Positions 35,767 to 45,672 of a DNA stretch of 64,000 nucleotides are shown here, in pieces; positions within the stretch are counted from its first letter, which is position 1, and the number at the start of each line of letters is the position of its first letter. The stretch is taken from NCBI RefSeq assembly GCF_000750635.1, contig NZ_CCDM010000001.1:806001-870000 (forward strand), read 5' to 3'. This DNA is from Oceanobacillus jeddahensis (lineage in GTDB: Bacteria > Bacillota > Bacilli > Bacillales > Amphibacillaceae). The notes under the pieces were generated by a model. The model ran no database searches and had not been told where the DNA came from. It saw nothing but the letters and a program-made list of their open reading frames with translations. The translations under genes and the position numbers were made by a program.

Positions 35767-37701
35767 ATGGCAGGAGTTATCAAAAAAATAGTGGCAGAAC
35801 CGGTAGATTGGTTTATCTACTCGGTTTTAGGAGAGAAGCAGCGTAAATATCTTCTAAATATATTAAGCAACCAGCAAAAAGATACGATTAAGCGTGTTTT
35901 GCTTGGGAAAAAAGAGGCAGAGAGACAGCGTCTGAAACAAATAAAGTATCATTTATATAATTTGGGCTTTATCGACAAGGGCTTGGAGGATTTAGAAGCC
36001 TATATCCAGGAGACAAATGACCCGGCCTTGAAAAGAATCGCTGCCTGGGAAAAGGTCCTTTGGCATGCGAATCAGTATAATGCAGAGGATGCTGCGATTG
36101 CATTAGAATATATTCCTTTGGCAGAAGAAGGGGAAGTACAGCCGGATCAAAAGCGCCGGATTGCTATTATTAAAGCAGAGCTGCTTGATGAAGTTGGTGA
36201 GCGGGAAGCAGCGTGCCAAGTCTTATCAGACGCTTTAACAGCAGCAGAGCATGCAGATATTTACCTTGCCTTAGCGAACTTAGAGGCGGATATAAAGGAC
36301 CGGTTTACCTATATCAATAAAGCATTCTCTCTCTATGACCTGGATACCATTGCCACTGATGACACAGGTCAATATGACGGGCTCCATACCATCAAAACAC
36401 ATGAAGATATCAAGGACGGACCGCTTATTTCTGTCATTATCCCTTCTTATAATGCCGGAGATGGAATCAGAGTAGCGATTGAATCGATTCTGGAACAGAC
36501 CTGGCAAAACATCGAATTGATTATTGTGGATGACCATAGTCCAGATAATACATTAGAAATTGTGCAGGAATATGCAGCGAAAGACAGCCGGATAAAAGTA
36601 TTGCAAACTCCGCAAAACAGCGGTCCTTACATTGCACGGAATATTGCACTGGAAGCAGCAGCCGGCGAATTCGTGACAGTCAATGATTCAGATGACTGGT
36701 CGCATGCTTCCAAACTGGAGATCCAAGCAAAGCATCTCTTAGCAAATAAAGATGTGATTGCCAATACGTCGGAACATGCGAGGATCACCGAAGAGATGAC
36801 GCTCTATCGCCGGGGGACGCCGGGGAAATATATCTTCCCAAATATGTCTTCGATTATGTTTCGCAGACAGCCTGTTATCGAGAAAGTCGGCTTCTGGGAT
36901 AGCGTGCGATTTGCCGCAGACGGTGAGTTTAAACGCCGTTTGTTAAAAACCTTTGGTACACGGGCTTATGTTGATTTAGCCTCTGGGCCGCTATCTCTCC
37001 CGCGTCAAGCTGTCACCTCCTTAACAGGGAGCTCTGCATTTGGCTATAATGGCTTCTTTATGGGTGTCCGTAAAGAGTATGTTGAATCATTGGAAGATCA
37101 TCACCAAAGGGCAGAGGATGTCCGCTACGCCTATCCAATGACTGAACGTCCTTATCCCGTGCCCGAACCAATGTGGCCGGTCAAGGAAGAAAAAACAGAT
37201 GGCGTCCGGAAGTTTGATTTAGTCATTGCTGGTGATTTTCGTGCGTTGAACGAAGCGGATTGGCGCGTATTTAATGATTGTTTACAAACTCAAGCCGATC
37301 GAATTGGACTAGTGCAAATCAGCGCCTATGATTTCACTATGCCGAAAAAAATAGAAGAAACGATTCGTCAAAAACTCGATGGCGATCGCCTGCAGATGCT
37401 TGTCTACGGGGAAAAGATTGATGCGAAAAAGACAGTATGCATCAAGCCGACCATTTATCAGTATCACCAAAAGTACTTACCCACTCTGACGACGCAGCAG
37501 TTGGAGGTTGTTCTGACAGAAACACCGGACAGCCAGGCAGATCTAAACAACGCGGCAAAGCATATTGAAAGTTATTTTGGTCAGTTGGGAGTATGGATTC
37601 CTGCCAATGAACAAATACAGAAGGAAATCCAAAATACGACTTTGGCATCAGGTATTGAACAAGCATATGCCAACCGATTATGGGGAAAAGAGTTGTCTTG
37701 A
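35767..37701 (+). CDS. Large glycosyltransferase family 2 protein with helical N-terminal repeat region
   Basis: 644 aa. Residues ~1-215 are helical, TPR-like sequence (repeated A-L-E-Y-I-P, A-L-A-N-L-E style helices). A GT2 domain follows (~220-430) with V-I-I-P-S-Y-N, I-V-D-D-H-S-P-D-N-T and the D-x-D-like N-D-S-D-D-W-S. The last ~170 residues form an unnamed domain ending in W-I-P-A-N-E. It is a paralogue of the next gene over its whole length. TPR-GT2 fusions occur in teichoic-acid and capsule loci. A role in elongating or modifying the exported polymer is inferred from the operon. Confidence 0.82.
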   Translation: MAGVIKKIVAEPVDWFIYSVLGEKQRKYLLNILSNQQKDTIKRVLLGKKEAERQRLKQIKYHLYNLGFIDKGLEDLEAYIQETNDPALKRIAAWEKVLWHANQYNAEDAAIALEYIPLAEEGEVQPDQKRRIAIIKAELLDEVGEREAACQVLSDALTAAEHADIYLALANLEADIKDRFTYINKAFSLYDLDTIATDDTGQYDGLHTIKTHEDIKDGPLISVIIPSYNAGDGIRVAIESILEQTWQNIELIIVDDHSPDNTLEIVQEYAAKDSRIKVLQTPQNSGPYIARNIALEAAAGEFVTVNDSDDWSHASKLEIQAKHLLANKDVIANTSEHARITEEMTLYRRGTPGKYIFPNMSSIMFRRQPVIEKVGFWDSVRFAADGEFKRRLLKTFGTRAYVDLASGPLSLPRQAVTSLTGSSAFGYNGFFMGVRKEYVESLEDHHQRAEDVRYAYPMTERPYPVPEPMWPVKEEKTDGVRKFDLVIAGDFRALNEADWRVFNDCLQTQADRIGLVQISAYDFTMPKKIEETIRQKLDGDRLQMLVYGEKIDAKKTVCIKPTIYQYHQKYLPTLTTQQLEVVLTETPDSQADLNNAAKHIESYFGQLGVWIPANEQIQKEIQNTTLASGIEQAYANRLWGKELS

Positions 37702-37703
37702 AC

Positions 37704-39836
37704 ATGAAACAACCAATCGATAAAACGGAGCTTCACACACGTCTTCAGGGTGTGGAAGAAGAGCTCACTGCCAAAAGAAAAGAAGAAGCAACATTAAAGG
37801 AGACTTATAGACGCTATAAGTCTGCCTTTTTGTATGCTGAAGCATTAAAGCAAAAAGCAGCTGGCTGGAAGAGAAGCAGTGTGTCATTGGCAAAAGCAGT
37901 CCCTTCCTATGCATTAGGACGGAGAAATATAAAAAAATTGTATAGTACGTCTTATAAACAAAAAGATGCAAGTAACCAGTTAAAGCAAATCAAAAATTAT
38001 TTGTATGACTTAGGGTTTGAAGAGCGTGCCCTTCATGATTTACAGGATATTTTATATCATTCTAATAATAAATATCTTACCAAAGCGGCAGCATGGGAGC
38101 TGGGCTATTGGTTTGCCAATAAACTAACTGCAAACAGTGCAGAACAAGCAATGGTTTATTTGGAAATGGCGCTTACAGGGGAAAACAATACAGATGTGCG
38201 CCGTCGCATTATTATTCTCCTTGCCGAAGCTTATAAAATACTGGGTTATCATTCAGAAGGTATCCAGCTGATCAAAGAAGCACTAAAACAAGCGCAGCAT
38301 CCAGACTTATTATTGGCACTTGCTAACCTGTGCTCAGAACAGACAGATCGTTTGTTTTGGATCAATGCCGTACTGCAGACATATCAGCTCGAACCCCTTT
38401 ATATAAATGAGGAAATAACTGGTGCATATCTCTATGATAAATTAGACACGAACCCGATTCAGATAAAAGAGAAGCTGAATGAGCAGCCGAAGATCACGGT
38501 TATCATTCCTGCATACAATTCGGAATCGGGCATTTCTGTTGCGCTAAGATCACTCACGAAGCAGACCTGGACAAACCTGGAGATCATCGTGGTAGATGAT
38601 TGCAGTCCAGATAATACAGCTGCAGTTGTGAAAGAATGGATGCAGCAGGATCAACGAATTAAGCTGTTAAAAACAGAAATCAATTCTGGTCCCTATGTAG
38701 CTCGAAATATTGCACTCCATCAAGCAACAGGAGAATTTGTAACCATTAATGATGCAGATGATTGGTCGCATCCACAAAAAATAGAAATCCAGGCGCGTCA
38801 TCTGTTGGAAAATCCATCTATGATTGCCAATACATCCGAGCATGCCAGACTGACAGAAGATTTATATTTATACCGTAGAGGAATGCCGGGAAAATATATT
38901 TTTTCCAATATGTCATCGATTATGTTTCGAAGACTCCCAGTTTTAGAGAAAGTCGGCTATTGGGACAAGGTACGTTTTGCCGCAGACAGTGAATTTAAAA
39001 AGCGGTTAGCGCTCACCTTTGGAGCAGAAAAGGTAACCGATTTGCCAACAGGCCCCCTTTCCTTCCCGATGCAATCGTCAGGTTCTTTAACGGGCAATTC
39101 CTCCTTTGGCTACAATGGATTTCTGATGGGGGCACGAAAGGAATATGCTGAGGCACATAACCGGATGCATCAGCAGGCAAGTGATTTGTATTTTCCATAT
39201 CAATTAAAAGAACGTCGATTTCCTGTGCCAAAGCCGATGTTAGAAAAGGGATCTTTGCATCAGATTGATGTAGCTTATATAGCGGATTTTCGCCACTTTG
39301 ACAGGGAGATATGGAAAGAGATTAGACTGTTACAAGAAAAAGGCCTCACGATCAGTTTAATTCAACGTGGCATATATGATTTAAAACAGTCCAAATTTAT
39401 CCACGAGAAAGTAAGAGATCAGGTGGATGGCAAGCACGTAAAAATGCTTGTCTACGGAGAAAAAGCAGAAGCACAGCTTACCATTATCAAAAATCCGCTT
39501 ATTTTTCAGGATAAGCAGCGCTATCTGCCAGAACTAAATACAACAGTAGCTAAGGTGATTATCAATAACGTACCAAAGAAAAAGAATCCGGCCTACAACA
39601 TGCGTCATTGTGCAATGAGTTTGCATCGTTATCTGGGAACTAGTGCAACGTGGTATCCGGCGAATTCAGAAATCAGAGAACAGCTAATCGAGGAACAAAG
39701 TCATACGATCCGCTATTATCGCGTGGCAGCATCCAATTGGATCAATGAGGAGCAGCCATTTATAAAAATGTTAGAAGATAGTTTTGTGATCCAAAATAAA
39801 CCGGAAGAAGGAGGACATGAAGATGCTGGAGAATAA
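37704..39836 (+). CDS. Large glycosyltransferase family 2 protein, paralogue of the preceding gene
   Basis: 710 aa from the ATG at 37704, 2 nt after the upstream stop, so translational coupling is likely. An ATG at 37680 would overlap the upstream gene and is not excluded. An N-terminal coiled coil (E-E-E-L-T-A-K-R-K-E-E) precedes the TPR-like helices. The GT2 domain has V-I-I-P-A-Y-N, V-V-D-D-C-S-P-D-N-T and N-D-A-D-D-W-S. The C-terminal unnamed domain (E-K-A-E-A-Q-L to W-Y-P-A-N) matches that of the upstream paralogue. The catalytic Asp residues of both copies are intact, suggesting two linkages or two steps. Confidence 0.82.
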   Translation: MKQPIDKTELHTRLQGVEEELTAKRKEEATLKETYRRYKSAFLYAEALKQKAAGWKRSSVSLAKAVPSYALGRRNIKKLYSTSYKQKDASNQLKQIKNYLYDLGFEERALHDLQDILYHSNNKYLTKAAAWELGYWFANKLTANSAEQAMVYLEMALTGENNTDVRRRIIILLAEAYKILGYHSEGIQLIKEALKQAQHPDLLLALANLCSEQTDRLFWINAVLQTYQLEPLYINEEITGAYLYDKLDTNPIQIKEKLNEQPKITVIIPAYNSESGISVALRSLTKQTWTNLEIIVVDDCSPDNTAAVVKEWMQQDQRIKLLKTEINSGPYVARNIALHQATGEFVTINDADDWSHPQKIEIQARHLLENPSMIANTSEHARLTEDLYLYRRGMPGKYIFSNMSSIMFRRLPVLEKVGYWDKVRFAADSEFKKRLALTFGAEKVTDLPTGPLSFPMQSSGSLTGNSSFGYNGFLMGARKEYAEAHNRMHQQASDLYFPYQLKERRFPVPKPMLEKGSLHQIDVAYIADFRHFDREIWKEIRLLQEKGLTISLIQRGIYDLKQSKFIHEKVRDQVDGKHVKMLVYGEKAEAQLTIIKNPLIFQDKQRYLPELNTTVAKVIINNVPKKKNPAYNMRHCAMSLHRYLGTSATWYPANSEIREQLIEEQSHTIRYYRVAASNWINEEQPFIKMLEDSFVIQNKPEEGGHEDAGE

Positions 39837-41175
39837 ATCCTATGAAGAAATGATTGATCAGCTTATCGAAAAAGAAGCACAGCTGGATGAAACCAAAGCA
39901 AGGATTGCTAAAACGGATAAGCAGATAAAAAAAATCATGCAAAGCAATACGTATCAAAAGACAGCTTCTGTTCGCAAGCTCCTTCCTTTCGGGAAAGAAA
40001 AAGATAATTATATTGCTTATTTGGAAGAACAGCTTCTTCATTATCAATCAGAAACTGTACTGTTGAAGGAACAGTTATTTGAAGCAGAGAAAGCGCTGGA
40101 GCAATTTGATTATGATACGCTTTGGAGACATATCAAAGCAAAGAAAGACAAAGGAAAAATCATTGCCGAATTAGATAAACGCATCGAACAAAAGAAAGCG
40201 ACGGATCAGAATTTCCGTAATTTACTGGAAGCAGCTGCACGCCAGTTTCAACAGGAAGAAACAGCGTTTAAAGAGCGTATTTTTACCAAAGTATTAGAAG
40301 GCGCCAAAGCGAATGCTTCTGAATTTATGGCTCGTGCAGGACTTATAGAAGATGCCGTCAGTTTAGCAGATGTTGCTTCTTATCGTGCCTGTATGAACAT
40401 GCGTGTCAGACAATATCAGCTTTTAGGAACCCTTCCAGAATACGAATTAGACGATAAGCAAAGAGCCTATCGATTTATGGAAAAGCAAGCGATACGAACG
40501 CCACATAGTCCAGAGGAAATATATACAATTGAGACGTTACCAGAGAAAGAAAATATCGTCATCAAGCCTGCCGATGGAGCTGGTGGACGTGGAGTTTACA
40601 TTGTATATGCATCTAGTGATATAATAAGTGTAAAGACAGGAGAGAAATTAACGAACTGGTCTTTACTAAAGCACCGGATGGAAAAGGATTTAGCAGAAAA
40701 TAAAGTGGCGCAGGACGCTTGGCGTATCGAAGAATTAGTATTAGAAGATACGGTCAATAAAGTATCTGGACGTGATGTGAAATTCTATTGCTTTTATGGC
40801 GAGGTTGGCGTGATCTTAGAAATCATCCGGACGCCGGAGATCAAATATTGCTGGTGGAATGGACAAGGAGAACGCATTCAAACCGGAAAATATGATGATA
40901 AATCCTTCCAAGGCCAAGGCGTCTCGAAGGAAGAAATCGAAATGGCGAAGCGAATCAGCAGTATGATTCCCAGTCCATTTATGCGAATTGATTTCTTAAG
41001 AGCTGAGGATGGACTCGTTTTTGGAGAATTTACACCCAAACCAGGCAATTATGATGAATTCAATGATAAAATAGATACGTATTTAGGAAATTTATTTATC
41101 GAAGCACAGGGGAAACTGGACAAGGACTTGCTTCAAGGGAAAGCATTTGAGATCTTTAAAGAAGAGTTAAAATAG
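39823..41175 (+). CDS. TupA-like ATP-grasp protein with N-terminal coiled coil
   Basis: 450 aa from the ATG at 39823 (AAGGAGG at 39808-39814, spacing 8). It overlaps the previous gene by 14 nt. Residues 1-90 are coiled coil and include S-N-T-Y-Q-K-T-A-S-V-R-K, a variant of the motif found at the C-terminus of later genes. The rest is an ATP-grasp of the TupA class: V-I-K-P-A-D-G-A-G-G-R-G-V-Y, then D-V-K-F-Y-C-F, then F-G-E-F-T-P-K-P-G-N-Y. TupA is named from teichuronopeptide synthesis in an alkaliphilic Bacillus. The likely chemistry is ATP-dependent amide or ester formation on a carboxylate of the polymer or its precursor. Confidence 0.8.
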   Translation: MLENKSYEEMIDQLIEKEAQLDETKARIAKTDKQIKKIMQSNTYQKTASVRKLLPFGKEKDNYIAYLEEQLLHYQSETVLLKEQLFEAEKALEQFDYDTLWRHIKAKKDKGKIIAELDKRIEQKKATDQNFRNLLEAAARQFQQEETAFKERIFTKVLEGAKANASEFMARAGLIEDAVSLADVASYRACMNMRVRQYQLLGTLPEYELDDKQRAYRFMEKQAIRTPHSPEEIYTIETLPEKENIVIKPADGAGGRGVYIVYASSDIISVKTGEKLTNWSLLKHRMEKDLAENKVAQDAWRIEELVLEDTVNKVSGRDVKFYCFYGEVGVILEIIRTPEIKYCWWNGQGERIQTGKYDDKSFQGQGVSKEEIEMAKRISSMIPSPFMRIDFLRAEDGLVFGEFTPKPGNYDEFNDKIDTYLGNLFIEAQGKLDKDLLQGKAFEIFKEELK

Positions 41176-41214
41176 AACAAGGAACTAAAATGGTTAAATC
41201 AGGAGGATCAGGGC

Positions 41215-42837
41215 ATGAGTGAGAATAATGCCGAATGGCTATCGCATTTATCATCAGAGGTTATTTCTGATGTGCACGGAAGTTTATTAGATGCATATGT
41301 AATTGCACTGGAAGGCTGGCGCAGAGGCCTGAAATTAAGATGGCACGTCGAAAATTCAGAGAAATTCAGTGACATGGTTACATGGTTTACAGACAGACCT
41401 GGACAGTTATTTTCATTAAGTTCAGAGAGCAGAACGCATTATTTCTTCCGTTCCAGAGGAGATAAGGTAACCAATGAAGCTGTCTATATTGGAAAAGATA
41501 AAGGAAACTCCAAACAGCATTTAAGCGAACATAATGTAGCTGTGCCAAATGGAAATATTTTTACCAGTGACCATACAAAAGAAGAAGTCATAGAGTACGG
41601 GAGAAAACTTGGATTTCCAGTCGTGTTAAAACCAAAGGATGGCAGCTTTGGCCGCGGTGTTTTTGTAAATATTACAAGTGCAGAGGAATTAGAAGCATGC
41701 TATGACTATACCAAAGAGCTGGGAACCACAGAAGAAATCATTGTGGAGCAATATATCGCTGGAAAAGATTATCGCTTATATGTCGTTGGCGATGAAGTTG
41801 TCGGAGCCATGCATCGTGAACCGCCGAATGTGGTCGGAGACGGGGTACATACGATCGAACAGTTGATTGAATTAAAAAATGCAGAGAGAGAAAAAAATCC
41901 GCGTTTAGTAAGCTGCCCCATTATCGTAAGTGATGAATTAACAGACTTTATTGCAAGAAAAGGGTATACGCTCGCGTCCATTCCTGAAAAAGATGAGCTT
42001 GTCTATTTAAACTTTAAAGGCAATATCTCACTTGGCGGCGATCCGATTGATGTATTAGATGACTTATCCGAAGAAGTTAAAGATACGGCAGTAAACGCAC
42101 TTCGATCTGTAGCAGGACTGACCCACGGGGCAGTTGATATTATCATTAATGAAGCGGACAATAAAGCCTATGTAATAGAGCTGAATCCTACAGCGCAACT
42201 GGGCGGATTATTGTATCCGATCAAAGGAAAATCAAGGGATATTCCAAGAGCCATTATTGATTTTTATTTTCCGGAAACCAAAGGAAACAATGTTGCGCAG
42301 ATTAATACATTCTTTGATTTTCATGATGTATTAGACCCTCTTCAAAATAGGGATGCAACAGTGACAACAGTCACACCTTGCCCACAGCAGAAGGTTTATA
42401 TGAAGAAATATATTGTCGTTGGAGATGTATTGGATATTGGTTACCATCGCGGCCTTCGCAAGCAGGCATTTGAACGGGAATTGCATGGATATATCATGAC
42501 GAAGGAAATCGGTGATATTGAAATTGTTGTTGCCGGGACAGATCCGGAAATGGTCGAGGACTTCAAGCATGGGATCTGGGAAGATGAAGAAAGAGCAACC
42601 GTTATGGAAGTCTTGGAAGAAGATGTGGACGAAGCAGTTAAAGTAGGCTTTGAAATAAAAACAGATTTAAAAACACAAATTGAAGAGTTGAAATGGTACA
42701 AGCGTGAATTAGAAGAGACCGAGCTGGCATTGAAAAAAGCGGAAGTAACACGGAGAAAGCATTATGAAAGCCTTTCTTGGAAGGCGACGTCGCCAATCCG
42801 GGCGGTTGGTTCTATTTTCAAAAAGTTTAAAGGTTAA
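41215..42837 (+). CDS. CphA-like ATP-grasp ligase with degenerate acylphosphatase domain and C-terminal coiled coil (copy A)
   Basis: 540 aa. N-terminal domain with the array-wide motif A-L-E-G-W-R-R-G-L. ATP-grasp (~110-375) follows, with K-P-K-D-G-S-F-G-R-G-V, V-E-Q-Y-I-A-G-K-D-Y-R, N-V-V-G-D-G-V-H-T-I and E-L-N-P-T-A. All of these are features of the cyanophycin synthetase/GshAB ATP-grasp. The Mur-ligase half of CphA is absent. Instead there is an acylphosphatase-like domain (~393-455) in which the catalytic Arg is His (D-I-G-Y-H) and the Asn is Thr. A coiled coil then ends in S-L-S-W-K-A-T-S-P-I-R and a basic tail. AGGAGG precedes the ATG. Confidence 0.85.
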   Translation: MSENNAEWLSHLSSEVISDVHGSLLDAYVIALEGWRRGLKLRWHVENSEKFSDMVTWFTDRPGQLFSLSSESRTHYFFRSRGDKVTNEAVYIGKDKGNSKQHLSEHNVAVPNGNIFTSDHTKEEVIEYGRKLGFPVVLKPKDGSFGRGVFVNITSAEELEACYDYTKELGTTEEIIVEQYIAGKDYRLYVVGDEVVGAMHREPPNVVGDGVHTIEQLIELKNAEREKNPRLVSCPIIVSDELTDFIARKGYTLASIPEKDELVYLNFKGNISLGGDPIDVLDDLSEEVKDTAVNALRSVAGLTHGAVDIIINEADNKAYVIELNPTAQLGGLLYPIKGKSRDIPRAIIDFYFPETKGNNVAQINTFFDFHDVLDPLQNRDATVTTVTPCPQQKVYMKKYIVVGDVLDIGYHRGLRKQAFERELHGYIMTKEIGDIEIVVAGTDPEMVEDFKHGIWEDEERATVMEVLEEDVDEAVKVGFEIKTDLKTQIEELKWYKRELEETELALKKAEVTRRKHYESLSWKATSPIRAVGSIFKKFKG

Positions 42838-42868
42838 TGATGAAAGAAGTTAACAGGAGGAAATAAAC

Positions 42869-44512
42869 ATGAAAGACAATCAGTTAGGGATAAGTCTTCC
42901 ACATCTGAATAATGAAATGGTAAGGAATGCGAGAAAGACACGTCTCGATGCATTTTCCGTTGCGTTAGAAGGATGGAGAAGAGGTCTAAAACTAAAATGG
43001 TACACAAAGGATTCCGAGCACTTTGAGAATATGATTATTTTTGGAGTAAATCCACCTGGACGTTTATTTTCATTAACCTCAGAGAAGCAGACGCATTACT
43101 TCTTTCGGACAAGAGGAGACTTGGTTTCCAATGAAGCAGTGGAAATTGGATCAGAGAAAGACGATACCAAAATCTATCTCGGCAACGCAGGCGTCCCTGT
43201 ACCAAAAGGAAAAGGCTTTGAAGCAGATGCAACCAATGAAGAAATTATTGAATTTGCAAATACAGTCGGTTTCCCGTTAGTTCTAAAACCAACCAATGCC
43301 AGCTTGGGAAATGGTGTGGTAACCAATATTAAAAACCATGAGCAGCTATTAAAGGCAATCCACTATGTCAGGAGAGAATTAGAGTATGAAGAGGTCGTGC
43401 TGGAGCAATATGTAAGCGGAAAGGAATACCGTGTTTATGTTGTTGGCGATGAAGTTATTGCTGCATACAATCGTGTTCCTGCCAATATTACGGGCGATGG
43501 GGAACATACGATTGAGCAATTGATCGATATCAAGAACGCCATCCGCAGGAAAAATGCACGCCTCAACAGCTGTCTAATTCATATGGATGTAGAAATTCTT
43601 GAATTTATTCAGGAAGCTGGCTACACATTGGAGAGTATCCCGGAAAAGGGCAAGGTTATTTACTTAAGAGAAAAAACAAACGTCTCCTCCGGGGGAGATC
43701 CAGTTGATGTAACAGATACCCTGCCAGAAGAGTATAAGAAGATTGCTATCAATGCATTAAAAGCAATCGATAATTTCCCACAAGGCGGCGTAGATATTAT
43801 TGTCAACGATCGCAGTGATGTAAAAGGGGAAGCAGTTGTTATTGAATTAAACCCGACAGCACAAATTGGCGGAGCTCTATTCCCAATTGAGGGGAAATCC
43901 AGAGACATACCGAAAGCAATTATTGATTATTATTTTCCAGAAACAAAAGGAAGAGTTGATACGACCAAATCGAGAGTGTCCTTTGATTTAATTAATGTGT
44001 TGGAGCCGCTTGAAAATAGAGCGGCATTGGAAGTAGAAGTTGCGCCAGCACCGATTGGAGAACTCCATATCCAAAAATATATTGTGAATGGAAATGTACA
44101 GCGGTATAATTTCCATAAATGGCTGAAGCGGCAGGCACTTGCCAAAAACCTTCACGGTTATGTAAAGAGTATTGTATTTGATGAAATTGAAGTGGTCGTT
44201 GCTGGAACAGATCGAAAAGCAGTGGAAGGTTTTAGAGAAGTGATTAAAGGCTACCCGCAAGGATCGGAAGTCACCCGGATCAAGACAGAGGAATATGAGG
44301 ATTTTGTAACGGTAGGTTTTGAAATCTCTGAGAAATATAATACAAATAATATAAAATCCGTACAGCATGCTTTAAGACGAATGGATAAGGATTTACAAGC
44401 TATGAGAAAGAAAAAAGATCGGGCTGAGAAGGATATTAAACATATTTTGAATAGTACTTCTTGGAAGGTTACGGAATCTATCCGTAAAATAAAGGCGAAG
44501 AATAAAAAATAA
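42869..44512 (+). CDS. CphA-like ATP-grasp ligase with degenerate acylphosphatase domain and C-terminal coiled coil (copy B)
   Basis: 547 aa, 31 nt after copy A and collinear with it: A-L-E-G-W-R-R-G-L, ATP-grasp with K-P-T-N-A-S-L-G-N-G-V and E-L-N-P-T-A, acylphosphatase-like domain (catalytic Arg to His in Y-N-F-H, Asn to Ser), then a charged coiled coil ending S-T-S-W-K-V-T-E-S-I-R-K. Amino-acid divergence from copy A is substantial, so the duplication is old. TAACAGGAGGAAATAA is a strong ribosome-binding region. ATP-grasp residues look intact, so it should ligate a carboxylate to an amine; the substrates are unknown. Confidence 0.84.
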   Translation: MKDNQLGISLPHLNNEMVRNARKTRLDAFSVALEGWRRGLKLKWYTKDSEHFENMIIFGVNPPGRLFSLTSEKQTHYFFRTRGDLVSNEAVEIGSEKDDTKIYLGNAGVPVPKGKGFEADATNEEIIEFANTVGFPLVLKPTNASLGNGVVTNIKNHEQLLKAIHYVRRELEYEEVVLEQYVSGKEYRVYVVGDEVIAAYNRVPANITGDGEHTIEQLIDIKNAIRRKNARLNSCLIHMDVEILEFIQEAGYTLESIPEKGKVIYLREKTNVSSGGDPVDVTDTLPEEYKKIAINALKAIDNFPQGGVDIIVNDRSDVKGEAVVIELNPTAQIGGALFPIEGKSRDIPKAIIDYYFPETKGRVDTTKSRVSFDLINVLEPLENRAALEVEVAPAPIGELHIQKYIVNGNVQRYNFHKWLKRQALAKNLHGYVKSIVFDEIEVVVAGTDRKAVEGFREVIKGYPQGSEVTRIKTEEYEDFVTVGFEISEKYNTNNIKSVQHALRRMDKDLQAMRKKKDRAEKDIKHILNSTSWKVTESIRKIKAKNKK

Positions 44513-44573
44513 GCATTTATCTAGTCTCAAGTATCGATGAGATAAGATGATAAATAACTGTGGAGGAATGTTC

Positions 44574-45605
44574 ATGTCACAAATTAAATTAACAGCTACT
44601 GGTGACGTGCTGTTACACTCTAGGGTGTACGATATCAGCAAAAAAGACGGGAAATATGATTTTAGAGATAAAATGGCCCCTGCGAAAAAGTTACTGCAAG
44701 ATGGAGATATCTCTGTTGTTAATTTAGAATCGATTGTAGCCGGAGAAGAATTAGGTCTTATCTCTTTCCCGGAATTTAATAACCCGGTAGAATTAGCGGA
44801 GAACTTAAAGGAATTCGGCACAGACATTGTCACAAATGCGAATAACCACAGTCTCGATTTAGGCGAAGAAGGCGTGCTTAAATCAATTGAAAACCTTGAA
44901 AGAATAGGGCTGCCTTATGTTGGTTCACATAAGTCTAAAGAAGATCAGCAAAAATTTCGTATTATTGAGAAGGAAGGAATCAAGGTAGCGATTCTATCTT
45001 ATACGGCGGTAACATTAGGCAAGAATCCGCCTAAAAATAAACCTTATCTTTTAAACCGTATCGTTGCAGGTTCTACGAAGGAAGTAAGACGTGATATCGA
45101 ACGCTTGAAAAAAGAAGAAAGCCCGGATGTAGTCATTGTTGCAGCACACTTTGGAAGAGAGTATGCTCTTAATCCGCCAGCTTCTCAGGTAGATATTGCT
45201 ACTTCTTTATCAGATGCCGGGGCAGATATTGTTTTAGGACATCACCCGCACGTCCTGCAGCCTGCGCAGTGGATATTGAATTCCAGAGGGAAAAAGACCT
45301 TTGTTATCTATTCTCTAGGAAACTTTTACAGCGGTCAAAAAGGATTGTATAGACAAATAGGCGGCGTATTATCTCTGAATATCAGCAAGGATGAAAATGG
45401 TAAAGTGACGATTAACCAGCCAGAAATGGACCTGACCTTTGTAGATGCTAATCGTAAAAACAATTATCAAATGCACTTATTAAGTGATTATATAGCAAAA
45501 AATCCTTACATTGAGACGGATCATGATAAATTCGACAGTCTGGAAGTATACAGCGAATTAACAGAGCGTTTAACGCAGTGGATGCCAGAGTTTAAATTAA
45601 AATAA
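44574..45605 (+). CDS. CapA-like metallophosphoesterase-fold protein, cytoplasmic (copy 1)
   Basis: 343 aa from the ATG at 44574 (TGGAGGA 7 nt upstream). An upstream ATG at 44547 lacks such a site. The PGA_cap/CapA family features are clear: T-G-D-V-L-L, N-L-E-S-I, N-A-N-N-H-S-L-D, V-A-A-H-F-G-R-E-Y, G-H-H-P-H-V-L-Q-P and Y-S-L-G-N-F. Poly-gamma-glutamate CapA/PgsA proteins are membrane-anchored, but this protein has neither signal peptide nor membrane helix. The family is tied to poly-glutamate capsule assembly, though its biochemical role there is poorly defined. It follows copies A and B directly. Confidence 0.85.
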   Translation: MSQIKLTATGDVLLHSRVYDISKKDGKYDFRDKMAPAKKLLQDGDISVVNLESIVAGEELGLISFPEFNNPVELAENLKEFGTDIVTNANNHSLDLGEEGVLKSIENLERIGLPYVGSHKSKEDQQKFRIIEKEGIKVAILSYTAVTLGKNPPKNKPYLLNRIVAGSTKEVRRDIERLKKEESPDVVIVAAHFGREYALNPPASQVDIATSLSDAGADIVLGHHPHVLQPAQWILNSRGKKTFVIYSLGNFYSGQKGLYRQIGGVLSLNISKDENGKVTINQPEMDLTFVDANRKNNYQMHLLSDYIAKNPYIETDHDKFDSLEVYSELTERLTQWMPEFKLK

Positions 45606-45620
45606 TAGATGAATAAAGTT

Positions 45621-45672
45621 AAGCCATAAGCAGTCAGAAATACTAAATCCGATTACTTATGGCTTTATTTTG
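45621..45672. terminator. Bidirectional terminator between CapA-like copy 1 and the convergent ligase gene
   Basis: AAGCCATAAG pairs with CTTATGGCTT around a ~26-nt loop, with T-rich sequence on the right and an A/T tract on the left. Confidence 0.7.
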
